DNA of 64,000 nucleotides from Magnetospirillum sp. UT-4 (GTDB lineage: Bacteria; Pseudomonadota; Alphaproteobacteria; Rhodospirillales; Magnetospirillaceae). Below are positions 9,114 to 18,170 of the stretch, in pieces. Numbering within the stretch: the first letter of the stretch is position 1; the number at the start of each line of letters is the position of its first letter. The translations under genes and the position numbers were made by a program. The notes below the pieces were generated by a model. The model worked only from the letters and a program-made list of their open reading frames with translations. It was not told where the DNA came from and did no database searches. The DNA is taken from positions 169,062 to 233,061 of the forward strand of contig NZ_LR746521.1 of assembly GCF_902729435.1 (NCBI RefSeq). The letters are read 5' to 3'.

Positions 9114-9914
9114 TCATTCGGCGGCGACGATTGGGCCCAATCCGTGGCGCGCGGCGAAGGCCTTCAGGCGTCCGTCGGCCTTGGTCGCGGCGACGAAGCC
9201 ATCGACCACGGCCAGCCAGGCGCCATCCCCCTTGGGAACGGCATAGGCATAGGGCGTGGGCGCCACCGGCTGCGGCGGTTCGATCAGCTTGGCCCAGTCG
9301 GTCAGCGCCGCCATGCGGCGGCCGTAGGGGAAGTCGGTCATGAAGACGTCGGCGCGGCCGCTCTGGACCTCCTGCTCGCGCGCCTTGAAGTCGTCGACCA
9401 CCCGCAATTCGGCCGCCTTGAGCGCCGAGCGCATCACCGGTTCCATGTAAGTGCCCTTCTGCACCACCACCACATGCCCGGCCTTGTCGATGTCGGCCCA
9501 ACCGGCGATGCCGTGGTTGGCCTTCATGCCGACCGCGTAGATGCCGCTGATCAGATGAGGGCGGGTGAAATCCATGTGCTCGGCCCGATCGGGGCGGATG
9601 CCGACGGCGTGCATGGCGACGTCGCAGGTGCCGTTGGTCATGTTCTCGACCAGCTTGGCGAAGGAACTGTCGATGAAGGCGGCCTTGACGCCCAGGCCGT
9701 CGGCGAAGGCCCGGGCCATGTCGATGTCGATGCCTTCGAGCTCGCCGGTGCGCGGGTTGCGGTAGCTGATGGCGAAATAGTCGGGCCAGATGCAGACGCG
9801 GACCTCGCCGCGGGCCTTGACCTCGGCGGCGCGGTCGGCGGCTGCGGCTTGGCCGGGAACGAACAGCATCGCCGCAAGAACGGATGCCGCCAACGTCAGT
9901 GCAATCGCTTTCAT
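9114..9914 (-). CDS. ABC-type amino-acid (family 3) periplasmic substrate-binding protein
   Basis: 266 aa. A signal peptide (about 1-25, ending AAAA) precedes an SBP_bac_3 fold: GEVRVCIWPDYFAISYRN at the start of lobe 1, GIDIDMARAFADGLG, and a lobe-2 return segment PYAYAVPKGD. It would bind a small polar or amino-acid-like ligand in the periplasm. No permease or ATPase gene lies beside it, so it may serve a transporter elsewhere or feed a sensor. It is divergent from the histidine kinase at 10013 (99 bp between them), which makes a sensory link possible but unproven. Confidence 0.85.
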   Translation of the reverse strand: MKAIALTLAASVLAAMLFVPGQAAAADRAAEVKARGEVRVCIWPDYFAISYRNPRTGELEGIDIDMARAFADGLGVKAAFIDSSFAKLVENMTNGTCDVAMHAVGIRPDRAEHMDFTRPHLISGIYAVGMKANHGIAGWADIDKAGHVVVVQKGTYMEPVMRSALKAAELRVVDDFKAREQEVQSGRADVFMTDFPYGRRMAALTDWAKLIEPPQPVAPTPYAYAVPKGDGAWLAVVDGFVAATKADGRLKAFAARHGLGPIVAAE

Positions 9915-10012
9915 GATCCATCCATCTCCGCGTTGGCGGAACCCCGCACGATGATCGCCGATCCGGCCGCGGTTTCAAGCTTCTTTTCGTTTGCGGCGGG
10001 GGCTGTCGCGAT

Positions 10013-12040
10013 ATGAGCTTCGCTCCCGGACGTCCCCTCGACCAGCCGGTGGTCCCCCGCGCCACGCTGATGCTGGCGCTGCTGGTGGCGGTGATATCGG
10101 TGGGATTGCTGGGGGTGGCGCTGCTGGCCAGCCTGGAGCAGGCGGTGGCCGAGGCCGACGCCCGCACCGTGGTTTCGGCCCGGGTGGTCGAACGCGGGCT
10201 GACCCGCACCCTGGAATCGGCCGAACTCACGCTGGTGACCATCGCCCAGGAGATTCGCGCCGACATGGGCGGCGGGCTCGACCTGACCCGCAGGCGGATC
10301 CGCGAGGCGATCCGTTTCGCCCCGCAGCTCCGCCAGGTGGTCCTGCTCAAGGGCGACAGGGTGCTGGTGGACAGCAACGGCCGCGAGGGTGTCGAGATCG
10401 ACGTCGCGGCGCTCGATCTGCCGCCGCCCGGTTCCGGCGGCCTCAACCTGGGCCTGCGCATCGGCGGCGCCGTTCCCTCGCGGTTCCTGCCGCTCAAGGG
10501 CCAGACGGCCACCGCCGCCGAACGCAGCCTGGTCCCGGTCGCCGTCAACGTCGATCAGGGCGGGGATCTGGTTCTGGTGGCGGCGCTCAACGCCTCGTAC
10601 CTGGCCGGCTTCTTCGAGGACGTGGGTCCCGGCGAGCGCGGACGCTGGGGCCTGTTCCGGATCGCCGGCGACCCGCTGGTGTCCTCGCGCGAGGTCCTGA
10701 GACCGGGGACAAGTTTGGCGGATGTGGCCGCGTCCTCGGGTGACGAAGCCTTCACCCGCACCCTCGCCGTTGCATCGTCGGCGACCCGGCTGTCGGCCCG
10801 CTATCCGCTGGGCGTGGTCATCCAGGTCTCGCACCGCGACGTCCTCGACGGCTGGGGCGGCCGCAACCGGATCATGGTCTGGGTGCTGACCGGCGCCACC
10901 TTGATGCTGCTGGCGGCGATCGTCCTGCTGGTCCGCGACACCATGCAGCGGGTCGCTTTGCAGAACCAGGTCCGGCTGCTGTTCCAGGCCATCGAGCAGT
11001 CACCCATGGTGGTCCTCATCACCGATGCCAACGGCGTCATCGACTACGCCAATCCTGCCGTCAGGCCCTTGCTGGGCTATGCGCCCGAGGAACTGATCGG
11101 GGCCAATCCGCGCATCTTCAACAGCGGCGCCACGCCGCCGGAGACCTATCGCGACCTGTGGCAGTGCATCAGCAGTGGCGCCGCCTGGACCGGGGAATTC
11201 GTCAACCGGCGCAAGGACGGCGAGACCCTGGCGGTGTCCTCGACCATCTCGGCGGTGCGCGACGCCTCCGGCCGGGTCACCCACTACATCGGGGTGATGA
11301 ACGACATCACCGCGGTGCGCGAGGCCAAGCTGGAGCAGGAGCGGCTGATCGCCAAGCTGTCGCGGGCCAATGCCGACCTCCAGCGCTTCGCCGAGGTTTC
11401 CGCGCATCATCTGCAGGAGCCGGCCCGCCGGCTGGTCAGCTTCGCCCAGATCCTGCGCAAGCATGTGGAGGCCGGCAATGCCGGCGAGACCGCCAGCACC
11501 CTCGACTTCATCGAGATGCAGGCGCGGCGGCTGCGCGAGTTGCTGCGGGACGTGCAGCTCTACCTTGCCGCCGGCCAGGGCGATGCCGACCCGGCCGTGG
11601 CCGACGCCGCCTCGGCCGTGAAGGGCGCGCTGGAGCGGCTGTCACCCGGGCGCGCGGTGGTGGAGACGGGGGCGCTGCCGCCGGTGCGGGTCGATCCCCA
11701 GCGGCTGACCGACATCTTCGCCATCCTGATCGGCAACGCCGTCGAGCATGCCTGCCCGGGGGGGGAGGTGGTGGTCCGGATATGGGGCGAAAGCGACGGC
11801 GAGACCGCCCGCTACATGGTCGCCGACGACGGCATCGGCATCCCGGCGGAATATCGCGAGCGGGTGTTCCGGGTGTTCGAACGCCTTCAGGTGGAATCGG
11901 GCGTCGCGGGCACCGGGATCGGGCTGGCCATTGTGCGTCGGATCGTGGAAAATCGCGACGGGAAGGTTTGGATCGAGGATACTCCCGGGGGCGGAACCAC
12001 GGTGGTGTTCCGCGTTCCGTCAGGGGAAGGGCCGGAATGA
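10013..12040 (+). CDS. Membrane PAS histidine kinase, phytochrome-type H-box
   Basis: 675 aa. A transmembrane helix near residues 18-42 and a second near 285-310 bracket a ~240-residue periplasmic sensor domain. A PAS domain follows (~320-440), then the dimerisation helix with the phosphoacceptor H465 in SAHHLQEPARR. The ATPase domain has the N box (IGNAVEHA), G1 (DDGIGIP) and G2 (GTGIGLAIV). The residue after the acceptor is His rather than the usual acidic one. The stop overlaps the response-regulator start by four bases. The stimulus is unknown; the modBC genes downstream hint at molybdate or nitrogen status, but that is inference. Confidence 0.9.
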   Translation: MSFAPGRPLDQPVVPRATLMLALLVAVISVGLLGVALLASLEQAVAEADARTVVSARVVERGLTRTLESAELTLVTIAQEIRADMGGGLDLTRRRIREAIRFAPQLRQVVLLKGDRVLVDSNGREGVEIDVAALDLPPPGSGGLNLGLRIGGAVPSRFLPLKGQTATAAERSLVPVAVNVDQGGDLVLVAALNASYLAGFFEDVGPGERGRWGLFRIAGDPLVSSREVLRPGTSLADVAASSGDEAFTRTLAVASSATRLSARYPLGVVIQVSHRDVLDGWGGRNRIMVWVLTGATLMLLAAIVLLVRDTMQRVALQNQVRLLFQAIEQSPMVVLITDANGVIDYANPAVRPLLGYAPEELIGANPRIFNSGATPPETYRDLWQCISSGAAWTGEFVNRRKDGETLAVSSTISAVRDASGRVTHYIGVMNDITAVREAKLEQERLIAKLSRANADLQRFAEVSAHHLQEPARRLVSFAQILRKHVEAGNAGETASTLDFIEMQARRLRELLRDVQLYLAAGQGDADPAVADAASAVKGALERLSPGRAVVETGALPPVRVDPQRLTDIFAILIGNAVEHACPGGEVVVRIWGESDGETARYMVADDGIGIPAEYRERVFRVFERLQVESGVAGTGIGLAIVRRIVENRDGKVWIEDTPGGGTTVVFRVPSGEGPE

Positions 12041-12486
12041 ACCGCGACACCGCACGGAAATACGTTCTTCTGCTGGTCGAGGACGACCCCGCCGATGCCC
12101 ATCTCGTCCGCCTGGCCTTTGCCGGCAACGACTTCAACGTCGATTTCCACATGGTGCGCGACGGCGTCGAGGCGTTCGAGTTCCTCCGCCGCGTGGGGGA
12201 CAGATTCCAATCGGCGCCGCGGCCCGACGTGATCCTGCTCGACCTCAACATGCCGCGCATGGATGGCCGCGAGTTCCTGGCGGCGATCAAGAAGGACGAA
12301 GGCCTGCGCTCCATTCCGGTGGTGGTCCTGACCACCTCGGACGTGGAACGCGACACCGTCGCCTCGTACCGCATGGGGGCGGCGGGGTATCTGGTCAAGC
12401 CGGTCGACATCGACCGCTTCCGCAACGAGATCCGCCAGTTCGAGGACTATTGGTTCTCGGTGGTGCGGCTGCCCGAACGCCGCTGA
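12037..12486 (+). CDS. Single-domain response regulator (Rcp1-like)
   Basis: 149 aa. Receiver domain only: acidic pocket in LLVEDDPAD, phosphoacceptor Asp in ILLDLNMPRMDG, the Thr switch (LTTSD) and the conserved Lys (LVKPVD). The ~15-residue tail after the receiver (QFEDYWFSVVRLP) is typical of regulators paired with phytochrome-type kinases. There is no DNA-binding domain. It starts inside the stop of the kinase gene and ends 7 nt before modB, so the pair is transcribed with molybdate transport genes. Its output is probably phosphotransfer or protein-protein contact. Confidence 0.92.
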   Translation: MNRDTARKYVLLLVEDDPADAHLVRLAFAGNDFNVDFHMVRDGVEAFEFLRRVGDRFQSAPRPDVILLDLNMPRMDGREFLAAIKKDEGLRSIPVVVLTTSDVERDTVASYRMGAAGYLVKPVDIDRFRNEIRQFEDYWFSVVRLPERR

Positions 12487-12493
12487 CCCGGCC

Positions 12494-13186
12494 ATGTTCA
12501 CGCTGACGGAACTGGAACGGGAGGCTTTGACCCTGTCCCTGCTGGTGTCGGGCTGGGCGGTCGCCGGCTCGTTGCCCTTCGGCGTGCTGTTCGCCTGGCT
12601 GCTGGCGCGGCGCGAATTTCCCGGCAAGTCGCTGGTGGACGGCATCATCCACCTGCCACTGGTGCTGCCGCCGGTGGTGGTGGGCTATTTCCTGCTGGTC
12701 ACCCTGGGCCGCCGCGGCCCGGTGGGGGCCTGGTTGTACGACTGGTTCGGCGTTACCGTCGCCTTCACCTGGAAGGGGGCGGCCATCGCCTCGGCGGTGG
12801 TGGCGTTTCCGCTGATGGTGCGCGCCATCCGCCTGTCGCTGGAGGGGGTCGATCGCGGCCTCGAGCAGGCCGCCCGCACCCTGGGCTGCGGCCCCGTCCG
12901 CACCTTCGCCACCGTCACCCTGCCGCTGGTGCTGCCGGGTATCCTGACCGGCATGATCCTGTGCTTCGCCCGCTCGCTGTCCGAGTTCGGCGCCACCATC
13001 ACCTTCGTCTCCAACATCCCGGGCGAGACCCGCACGCTGCCCATCGCCCTGTACGCCCTGACCCAGCTGCCCGGCGGTGACGAGGCGGCGATGCGGCTGT
13101 GCCTGATTTCGGTGGCGGTGGCGTTCCTGGCGCTGCTGGCCTCGGAAGTGCTGTCGCGGCGGGTCCAGGCCCGCCTCAGGGGCTGA
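12494..13186 (+). CDS. modB: Molybdate ABC transporter permease ModB
   Basis: 230 aa. Five or six membrane helices with the binding-protein-dependent permease motif that docks the ATPase (EQAARTLGCGPVRTFATVTLPLVLPGILTG) and the ModB-typical ends SEFGATITFVSNIPGETRTLP. It imports molybdate across the inner membrane with ModC, needed for the nitrogenase cofactor and molybdopterin. It starts 7 nt after the response-regulator stop and is followed 10 nt later by modC. No modA lies next to it in this window. Confidence 0.93.
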   Translation: MFTLTELEREALTLSLLVSGWAVAGSLPFGVLFAWLLARREFPGKSLVDGIIHLPLVLPPVVVGYFLLVTLGRRGPVGAWLYDWFGVTVAFTWKGAAIASAVVAFPLMVRAIRLSLEGVDRGLEQAARTLGCGPVRTFATVTLPLVLPGILTGMILCFARSLSEFGATITFVSNIPGETRTLPIALYALTQLPGGDEAAMRLCLISVAVAFLALLASEVLSRRVQARLRG

Positions 13187-13196
13187 GGCGCCGGCC

Positions 13197-14306
13197 ATGC
13201 TGGAGATCGCCGCCTCCCGTCTGCAGGGCGCCTTCAAGGTGGACGTCGACCTGGTCGCCGGAAGCGGTGTGACCGCACTGTTCGGCCGTTCCGGCTCGGG
13301 CAAGACCTCGGTGATCAACATGGTGGCCGGTCTGGCGCGCCCCGATTCGGGACGCATCGTCGCCGACGGGCGGGTGCTGTTCGATTCCCGGGCCGGCATC
13401 GACCTTGCCCCGGAACGGCGCCGCCTCGGCTACGTGTTCCAGGAGCCGCGCCTGTTCCCCCATCTCTCGGTCAGGGCCAACCTGGAATTCGGCATGCGGC
13501 TGCTGGCCCCGGCCGAGCGGTCCGTGCGTTGGGACGACGTGGTCGGCGTGCTCGGCATCGGCCATCTGCTGGATCGCCGGCCGGCCCGTCTGTCGGGCGG
13601 CGAGAAGCAGCGCGTGGCCATCGGCCGCGCCCTGCTGGCCTCGCCGCAGGTGCTGCTGATGGACGAGCCGCTGGCGGCGCTCGACACCCAGCGCAAGGCG
13701 GAACTGCTGCCCTTCATCGCCCAGCTGTCGCGGCGCTTCCAGGTGCCCATCCTCTACGTCAGCCACGCCATGGACGAGGTGCTGCGGCTGGCCGACACCC
13801 TGGTCCTGATGGATGGGGGGCGGGCGGCCGCGGTGGGGCCGGTCGAGGACCTGCTGTCCAACCCCGACCTGCGCCCGCTGACCGGCCGCTACGACGCCGG
13901 GGCGGTCATCACCGCGACGGTGGCCGGCCACGATTCCGCCTACGGCATCTCGCGCCTGGCCTTCTCGGGCGGAACCCTGGTGGTGGCGCGCTGCGACCAG
14001 GCGGTGGGAACCACCGTGCGCGTGCGCGTCCATGCCCGCGACATCGCCATCGCCGTCGAGGCGCCGGCGCGGGTGAGCGTCCGCAACGTCCTGCCGGCGG
14101 TGGTGCGCTCGGCCGGACTGGCCGAAGGCCACCTGGTGGACGTCATGCTCGACTGCGGCGGCACTTCGCTATGGGCCCAGATCACCGCCCATGCCCAGGC
14201 GCAGCTGCAACTGGTGAAGGGCATGCGGGTCCATGCCCTGATCAAGGCGGTGACCATCTCCCGCGGCGACGTCGCCGGCCGTCCCGAGTCCAGCCCGGGC
14301 AAATAG
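13197..14306 (+). CDS. modC: Molybdate ABC transporter ATP-binding protein ModC
   Basis: 369 aa. ABC ATPase with Walker A (GRSGSGKTS), Q-loop (VFQEPRLFPHL), signature (LSGGEKQRVAIGRALL), Walker B (LLMDEPLAALD) and the switch His (VSHAMDE). A C-terminal Mop/TOBE domain (~295-360) is typical of ModC and may bind molybdate for regulation. Energises ModB. Last gene of the kinase-regulator-modB-modC run. Confidence 0.94.
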   Translation: MLEIAASRLQGAFKVDVDLVAGSGVTALFGRSGSGKTSVINMVAGLARPDSGRIVADGRVLFDSRAGIDLAPERRRLGYVFQEPRLFPHLSVRANLEFGMRLLAPAERSVRWDDVVGVLGIGHLLDRRPARLSGGEKQRVAIGRALLASPQVLLMDEPLAALDTQRKAELLPFIAQLSRRFQVPILYVSHAMDEVLRLADTLVLMDGGRAAAVGPVEDLLSNPDLRPLTGRYDAGAVITATVAGHDSAYGISRLAFSGGTLVVARCDQAVGTTVRVRVHARDIAIAVEAPARVSVRNVLPAVVRSAGLAEGHLVDVMLDCGGTSLWAQITAHAQAQLQLVKGMRVHALIKAVTISRGDVAGRPESSPGK

Positions 14307-14378
14307 AAGCGGCAAGTTTGCCCTTGTGCGCAAGGCGGCCCTTTCTCAATATTCCCCGGTATGCAACGGGAGGCAGGG

Positions 14379-14729
14379 ATGCGCGAAGAACTCAGTGATC
14401 TGAAGCGGCACATCTACGAGGATGGCAGCATCTCGGACGGCGAGGTCAAGCTGCTGAAGGACGTTTTCGCCCGCTACGGCCTGGGCGAGGACGAGGCGGG
14501 GTTGCTGCTCGACCTCAACACCGTTCTCAGCGGCGAGGACCACGCCGCCAGCTTCGAGGCCCTGTTCATCGACAGCCTGGTCGCCTACCTGTCCGAGGGC
14601 GAGCGCTGGGACTGGCTGCGCAGCCGGCTGCTGAAGGACGGCACCGTCGACGCCCTGGAACGCCGCATGCTGGCCGCCTGCCGCGACAAGGGGCTGGCCC
14701 TGCCGGCCGATCTGGCGGGGTTCGTGTAG
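14379..14729 (+). CDS. Small conserved-looking hypothetical protein (TerB-like helical)
   Basis: 116 aa from the ATG at 14379, chosen because GGGAGGCAGGG lies just upstream; an ATG at 14361 is possible but poorly placed. The protein is acidic and helical. A segment near the N-terminus (DGSISDGEVKLLKDVFARYG) and a later DGTVDALERRMLAA look like a duplicated helix-turn-helix unit resembling TerB or EF-hand pairs; this is a resemblance only. No signal peptide, membrane helix or cysteine cluster apart from one Cys. Its last ~13 codons are repeated in each unit of the tandem array that follows. Function unknown. Confidence 0.7.
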   Translation: MREELSDLKRHIYEDGSISDGEVKLLKDVFARYGLGEDEAGLLLDLNTVLSGEDHAASFEALFIDSLVAYLSEGERWDWLRSRLLKDGTVDALERRMLAACRDKGLALPADLAGFV

Positions 14730-14755
14730 ACCTCGGGCCTGCCAGGGAGGATGGA

Positions 14756-14846
14756 TTCACCACGAAGACACGAAGGGCACGAAGAAGGCACAGAGGGAAA
14801 AAACCGTTCTCTGTGACTTCTCTGTGCCTCTGTGTCTCTGTGGTTA
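14756..14846. repeat. GAAGACACGAAG-type palindrome (first of four copies)
   Basis: Begins TTCACCACGAAGACACGAAG and ends CTCTGTGTCTCTGTGGTTA, so the two ends pair imperfectly around AAAAAACCGTT. Same family as the element at 29-104. Further copies follow at the same place in each tandem unit; the third and fourth have small deletions or substitutions in the CTCTGTG stretch. Confidence 0.8.
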
Positions 14847-14868
14847 TTCCCCCGCCGCGCACAATAAC

Positions 14869-14954
14869 CGTCGTCCCCGCGCAGGCGGGGACCCAGGGGG
14901 GGCACCGCCAGCTTGTCTGCGACTCCTGGGTTCCCGCCTTCGCGGGAACGACGG
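14869..14954. repeat. REP-like inverted pair (first of four copies)
   Basis: CGTCGTCCCCGCGCAGGCGGGG pairs as a local hairpin, and 30 bp on a second hairpin of the form TTCCCGCCTTCGCGGGAACGACGG lies in opposite orientation, giving a BIME-like arrangement. The motif resembles the widespread CGTCATTCCCGCGAAGGCGGGAA repeat of many proteobacteria. One copy per tandem unit; the third copy has a shorter spacer. Confidence 0.78.
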
Positions 14955-16242
14955 AAGAGGATGGTGCTGGGGGCGGCACCCCAGCGTCTGAGGGCCGCGG
15001 TCAGCGTGACAGGACGCGGAAGACCTGCTCCAGCAGCTGGTCGACGCGCTTGCCCGATCCGCCGCCATCGGTTCCGTCCACCGACGGAGCCGGGGGGATC
15101 GGCGGGGCCGGCGGGGGCGGGGCCTGCCGGCCGATCTGGCGGGGTTCGTGTAGACCTCGGGCCTGCCAGGGAGGATGGATTCACCACGAAGACACGAAGG
15201 GCACGAAGAAGGCACAGAGGGAAAAAACCGTTCTCTGTGACTTCTCTGTGTCTCTGTGTCTCTGTGGTTATTCCCCCGCCGCGCACAATAACCGTCGTCC
15301 CCGCGCAGGCGGGGACCCAGGGGGGGCACCGCCAGCTTGTTCGCGACTCCTGGGTTCCCGCCTTCGCGGGAACGACGGAAGAGGATGGTGCTGGGGGCGG
15401 CACCCCAGCGTCTGAGGGCCGCGGTCAGCGTGACAGGACGCGGAAGACCTGCTCCAGCAGCTGGTCGACGCGCTTGCCCGATCCGCCGCCATCGCTGCCG
15501 TCGACGGACGGAGCCGGGGGGATCGGCGGGGCCGGCGGGGGCTGGCCCTGCCGGCCGATCTGGCGGGGTTCGTGTAGACCTCGGGCCTGCCAGGGAGGAT
15601 GGATTCACCACGAAGACACGAAGGGCACGAAGAAGGCACAGAGGGAAAAAACCGTTCTCTGTGTCTCTGTGTCTCTGTGGTTATTCCCCCGCCGCGCACA
15701 ATAACCGTCGTCCCCGCGCAGGCGGGGACCCAGGGGCGGCACCGCCAGCTTCCTGGGTTCCCGCCTTTGCGGGAACGACGGAAGAGGATGGTGCTGGGGG
15801 CGGCACCCCAGCGTCTGAGTGCGCGGTCAGCGTGACAGGACGCGGAAGACCTGTTCCAGCAATTGGTCGACGCGCTTGCCCGAGCCGATGCCGTCGGTTC
15901 CGTCCACCGACGGAGCCGGGGGGATCGGCGGGGCCGGCGGGGGCGGGGCCTGCCGGCCGATCTGGCGGGGTTCGTGTAGACCTCGGGCCTGCCAGGGAGG
16001 ATGGATTCACCACGAAGACACGAAGGGCACGAAGAAGCCACAGAGAAAAGAAACCCTTCTCTGTGACTTCTCTGTGTCTCTATGGTTATTCCCCCGCCGC
16101 GCACAATAACCGTCGTCCCCGCGCAGGCGGGGACCCAGGGGGGGCACCGCCAGCTTGTCCGCGACTCCTGGGTTCCCGCCTTTGCGGGAACGACGGAAGA
16201 GGATGGTGCTGGGGGCGGCACCCCAGCGTCTGAGGGCCGCGG

Positions 16243-18015
16243 TCAGCGTGACAGGACGCGGAAGACCTGCTCCAGCAGCTGATCGACGCGCTTGCCCGAT
16301 CCGCCGCCATCGCTGCCGTCGATGGACGGAGCCGGGGGGATCGGCGGACTCGGCATGGGCGGCACCGGCTCTGCTTGCACCGGCGCGGCCGCAACCGGCA
16401 TCGGGGCGGGAGCAGGGACGGCGGCGACCGGTGGCGGCGCGGCGGGAGCCGGAGGCGCGGCGGGAGTCGGAGGCGCGACAGGCGGCGGGGCGATGGCGAC
16501 CGGGATCGGATCGGCCGCCACCTGGGGCGGCTCGAAGGCCGGCACCGGGGCGATGTCCATGCCCAGTCCGGCTTCCATGCGCGACAGCCGGCGATCCACC
16601 GCCAGCAGGCAGGCGGCGATGGATTCGCCGTTGGCCCCGGACTCGATGCGGGCTTCAAGGGTGGCGAGGCGGCCGGTCATGGCGTCCAGGGCCTCGTTGA
16701 TGGGCGAGGCATCCAGTTCGATATTGGGGAACACCGGCGGCTCCTCGACCCGGCGCTCGATGCGGGTGACGCGCTTGGCGATGGTTTCCAGGGCGCTGTT
16801 GATGGGGGTGACGTCGATCGGCGTCTGCGGGATGGCGACCGGCATGTCCTCGATCCGGCGCTCGATGCGCGACACCCGCCGGGCGATGGCCTCCAGAGCC
16901 TCGGTGGTGGGGCCGAAATCGATGGTTTGCGGCGCCGGCGCCTCCTCGATCTTGGTTTCCACGCGGGCCAGGCGCCGGGCGATGGTGTCCAGGGTGGCGG
17001 TGGTGGGGCCCAGATCGACCGGCAGCGGCGCCGGGGCATCGTCGATCTTGTCCTCGACCCGCGACAGCCGGCGCACGATGGCCTCAAGGGTCTCGTTGAC
17101 GGGGCCGAGATCGGTCGGGCGGGGAACCTCGTCCACCTTGGTTTCGATCTGGGCGAGCCGGCGGCCCAGCGCCTCGATGGCGGCGGTGGCGGGCGACAGA
17201 TCGACGGGGGCCGGCGCGGGCGCCGCCTCGATCCGGCTTTCGACCCGCGACACCCGCCGGGCGATGGTTTCCAGCAGGGTGGCGATGGGGGTGTCGCCGT
17301 TGTCGATGCGGCCGACCTTGTCCTCGACCCGCGACACGCGGCGGGCCACGGTTTCCAGCAGGGTCACCAGCGAGCCGTCGGCGGCGGTGACGCGGCCGAC
17401 CTTGTCCTCCACCTGCGACAGCCGGCGGGAGATGGTCTCCATCAGGTCGGTGAACGGGGCGAGGTCGATGGCCGGGGTCGCCGGCGCGGCGGCGGTGCGG
17501 GCGTCGATGGTGGTCAGCCGCTCGCTGATGGTCGACAGCAGCTCGACCGCCTCGTCGTTGTCGGCGATGGTGCCGGTCTTCTGCTCGAGGCGGTTCAGGC
17601 GGTCCGAAACGTGGTCGAAGCCGGCGGCGGTGTCCTGGGCCGAGGACTGGATGGCGTTGCGCAACCCGGCCAGATGCTGGCTGACGGTCTTCAGCGCGCT
17701 GGCGAAGGCCTCGATGGCGGCCAGCGCCTGGAGGTCGCGGCGCTCCATGCGCGCCAGGGTCTCCAGCACCGCCTCGGCGGCATAGGTGCGGCTGCTGGCG
17801 TTGAGCGCCTCGAAGGTGAAGGACAGCGCCTCCAGCCGGTCGATCAGCGGGGCGACGGCGGGATCGGGCTCGGCGAGGACCGGGCGCGGGGAGCGCAGCG
17901 CGGGCGGCGGCGAGTCGAGCGGGACGGCAAGCCCCTCCGCCGTCCTGGCGGGTGCGTCGGCCCTGGCGCCCTGCGCCTTGCCGGGGGGATTGCCGGTGAT
18001 GATCCTGAACGTCAT
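16243..18015 (-). CDS. Repetitive coiled-coil protein with Pro/Ala-rich C-terminus
   Basis: 590 aa. Residues ~50-165 are helical. From ~165 to ~460 there are about ten imperfect repeats of roughly 30-36 residues around the core LETIARRVSRVEDKVGR (variants ISRRLSQVEDKV, LGRRLAQIETKV, IAKRVTRIERRV), each followed by a linker often of the form APAPxxxDLGPTT. Then a ~90-residue Pro/Ala/Val-rich region and a conserved short tail (GKRVDQLLEQVFRVLSR). No signal peptide or membrane helix, so probably cytoplasmic and fibrous or scaffold-like. No family recognised. Its 3' end is copied in the adjacent tandem array. The 155 bp upstream hold no gene. Confidence 0.72.
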   Translation of the reverse strand: MTFRIITGNPPGKAQGARADAPARTAEGLAVPLDSPPPALRSPRPVLAEPDPAVAPLIDRLEALSFTFEALNASSRTYAAEAVLETLARMERRDLQALAAIEAFASALKTVSQHLAGLRNAIQSSAQDTAAGFDHVSDRLNRLEQKTGTIADNDEAVELLSTISERLTTIDARTAAAPATPAIDLAPFTDLMETISRRLSQVEDKVGRVTAADGSLVTLLETVARRVSRVEDKVGRIDNGDTPIATLLETIARRVSRVESRIEAAPAPAPVDLSPATAAIEALGRRLAQIETKVDEVPRPTDLGPVNETLEAIVRRLSRVEDKIDDAPAPLPVDLGPTTATLDTIARRLARVETKIEEAPAPQTIDFGPTTEALEAIARRVSRIERRIEDMPVAIPQTPIDVTPINSALETIAKRVTRIERRVEEPPVFPNIELDASPINEALDAMTGRLATLEARIESGANGESIAACLLAVDRRLSRMEAGLGMDIAPVPAFEPPQVAADPIPVAIAPPPVAPPTPAAPPAPAAPPPVAAVPAPAPMPVAAAPVQAEPVPPMPSPPIPPAPSIDGSDGGGSGKRVDQLLEQVFRVLSR

Positions 18016-18170
18016 GGCACAGCCCGAGCCCTAACTGGAAGCCCCCACTATGCCTCCGCCGTCAATGAGTTACAAGTCTTCCCGCAAGATGCGACTGCAA
18101 CAAAATGCGCCAACGGATTGTCTCTGTTCAGAAAATTACCTGAAGGTTAATGGACGAAGGTAATGGTGCC

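Larger units (their letters stand above)
14690..16347. repeat. Four tandem ~0.4-kb units duplicating the 3' ends of two convergent genes
   Basis: The landmark TGCCGGCCGATCTGG (last codons of the 14379 gene) recurs at 14701, 15125, 15549 and 15951, giving periods of 424, 424 and 402 bp. Each unit contains, in order, the last codons and stop of the plus-strand gene, a GAAGACACGAAG-type palindrome, a REP-like inverted pair, and about 100 bp encoding on the minus strand the C-terminus and stop of the coiled-coil gene that properly ends at 16243. The last unit runs into that gene and homology stops near 16347. Apparent ORFs across the array (VVPAKAGTQ, TETQRHRE types) are translations of repeats, not genes. 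Confidence 0.92.

Noticed and set aside
14690..16347. CRISPR array as an explanation of the regular repeats
   Set aside because: Units are ~400 bp with no short direct repeats and unique spacers, and no cas gene is nearby.
14566..16658. Several 100-300-aa reading frames across the tandem array, with VVPAKAGTQ, TETQRHRE and FFPLCLLRALR stretches
   Set aside because: They are translations of REP-like and GAAGACACGAAG-type repeats, overlap each other on both strands, and have no ribosome-binding sites or domain; they are well-known artefact peptides.
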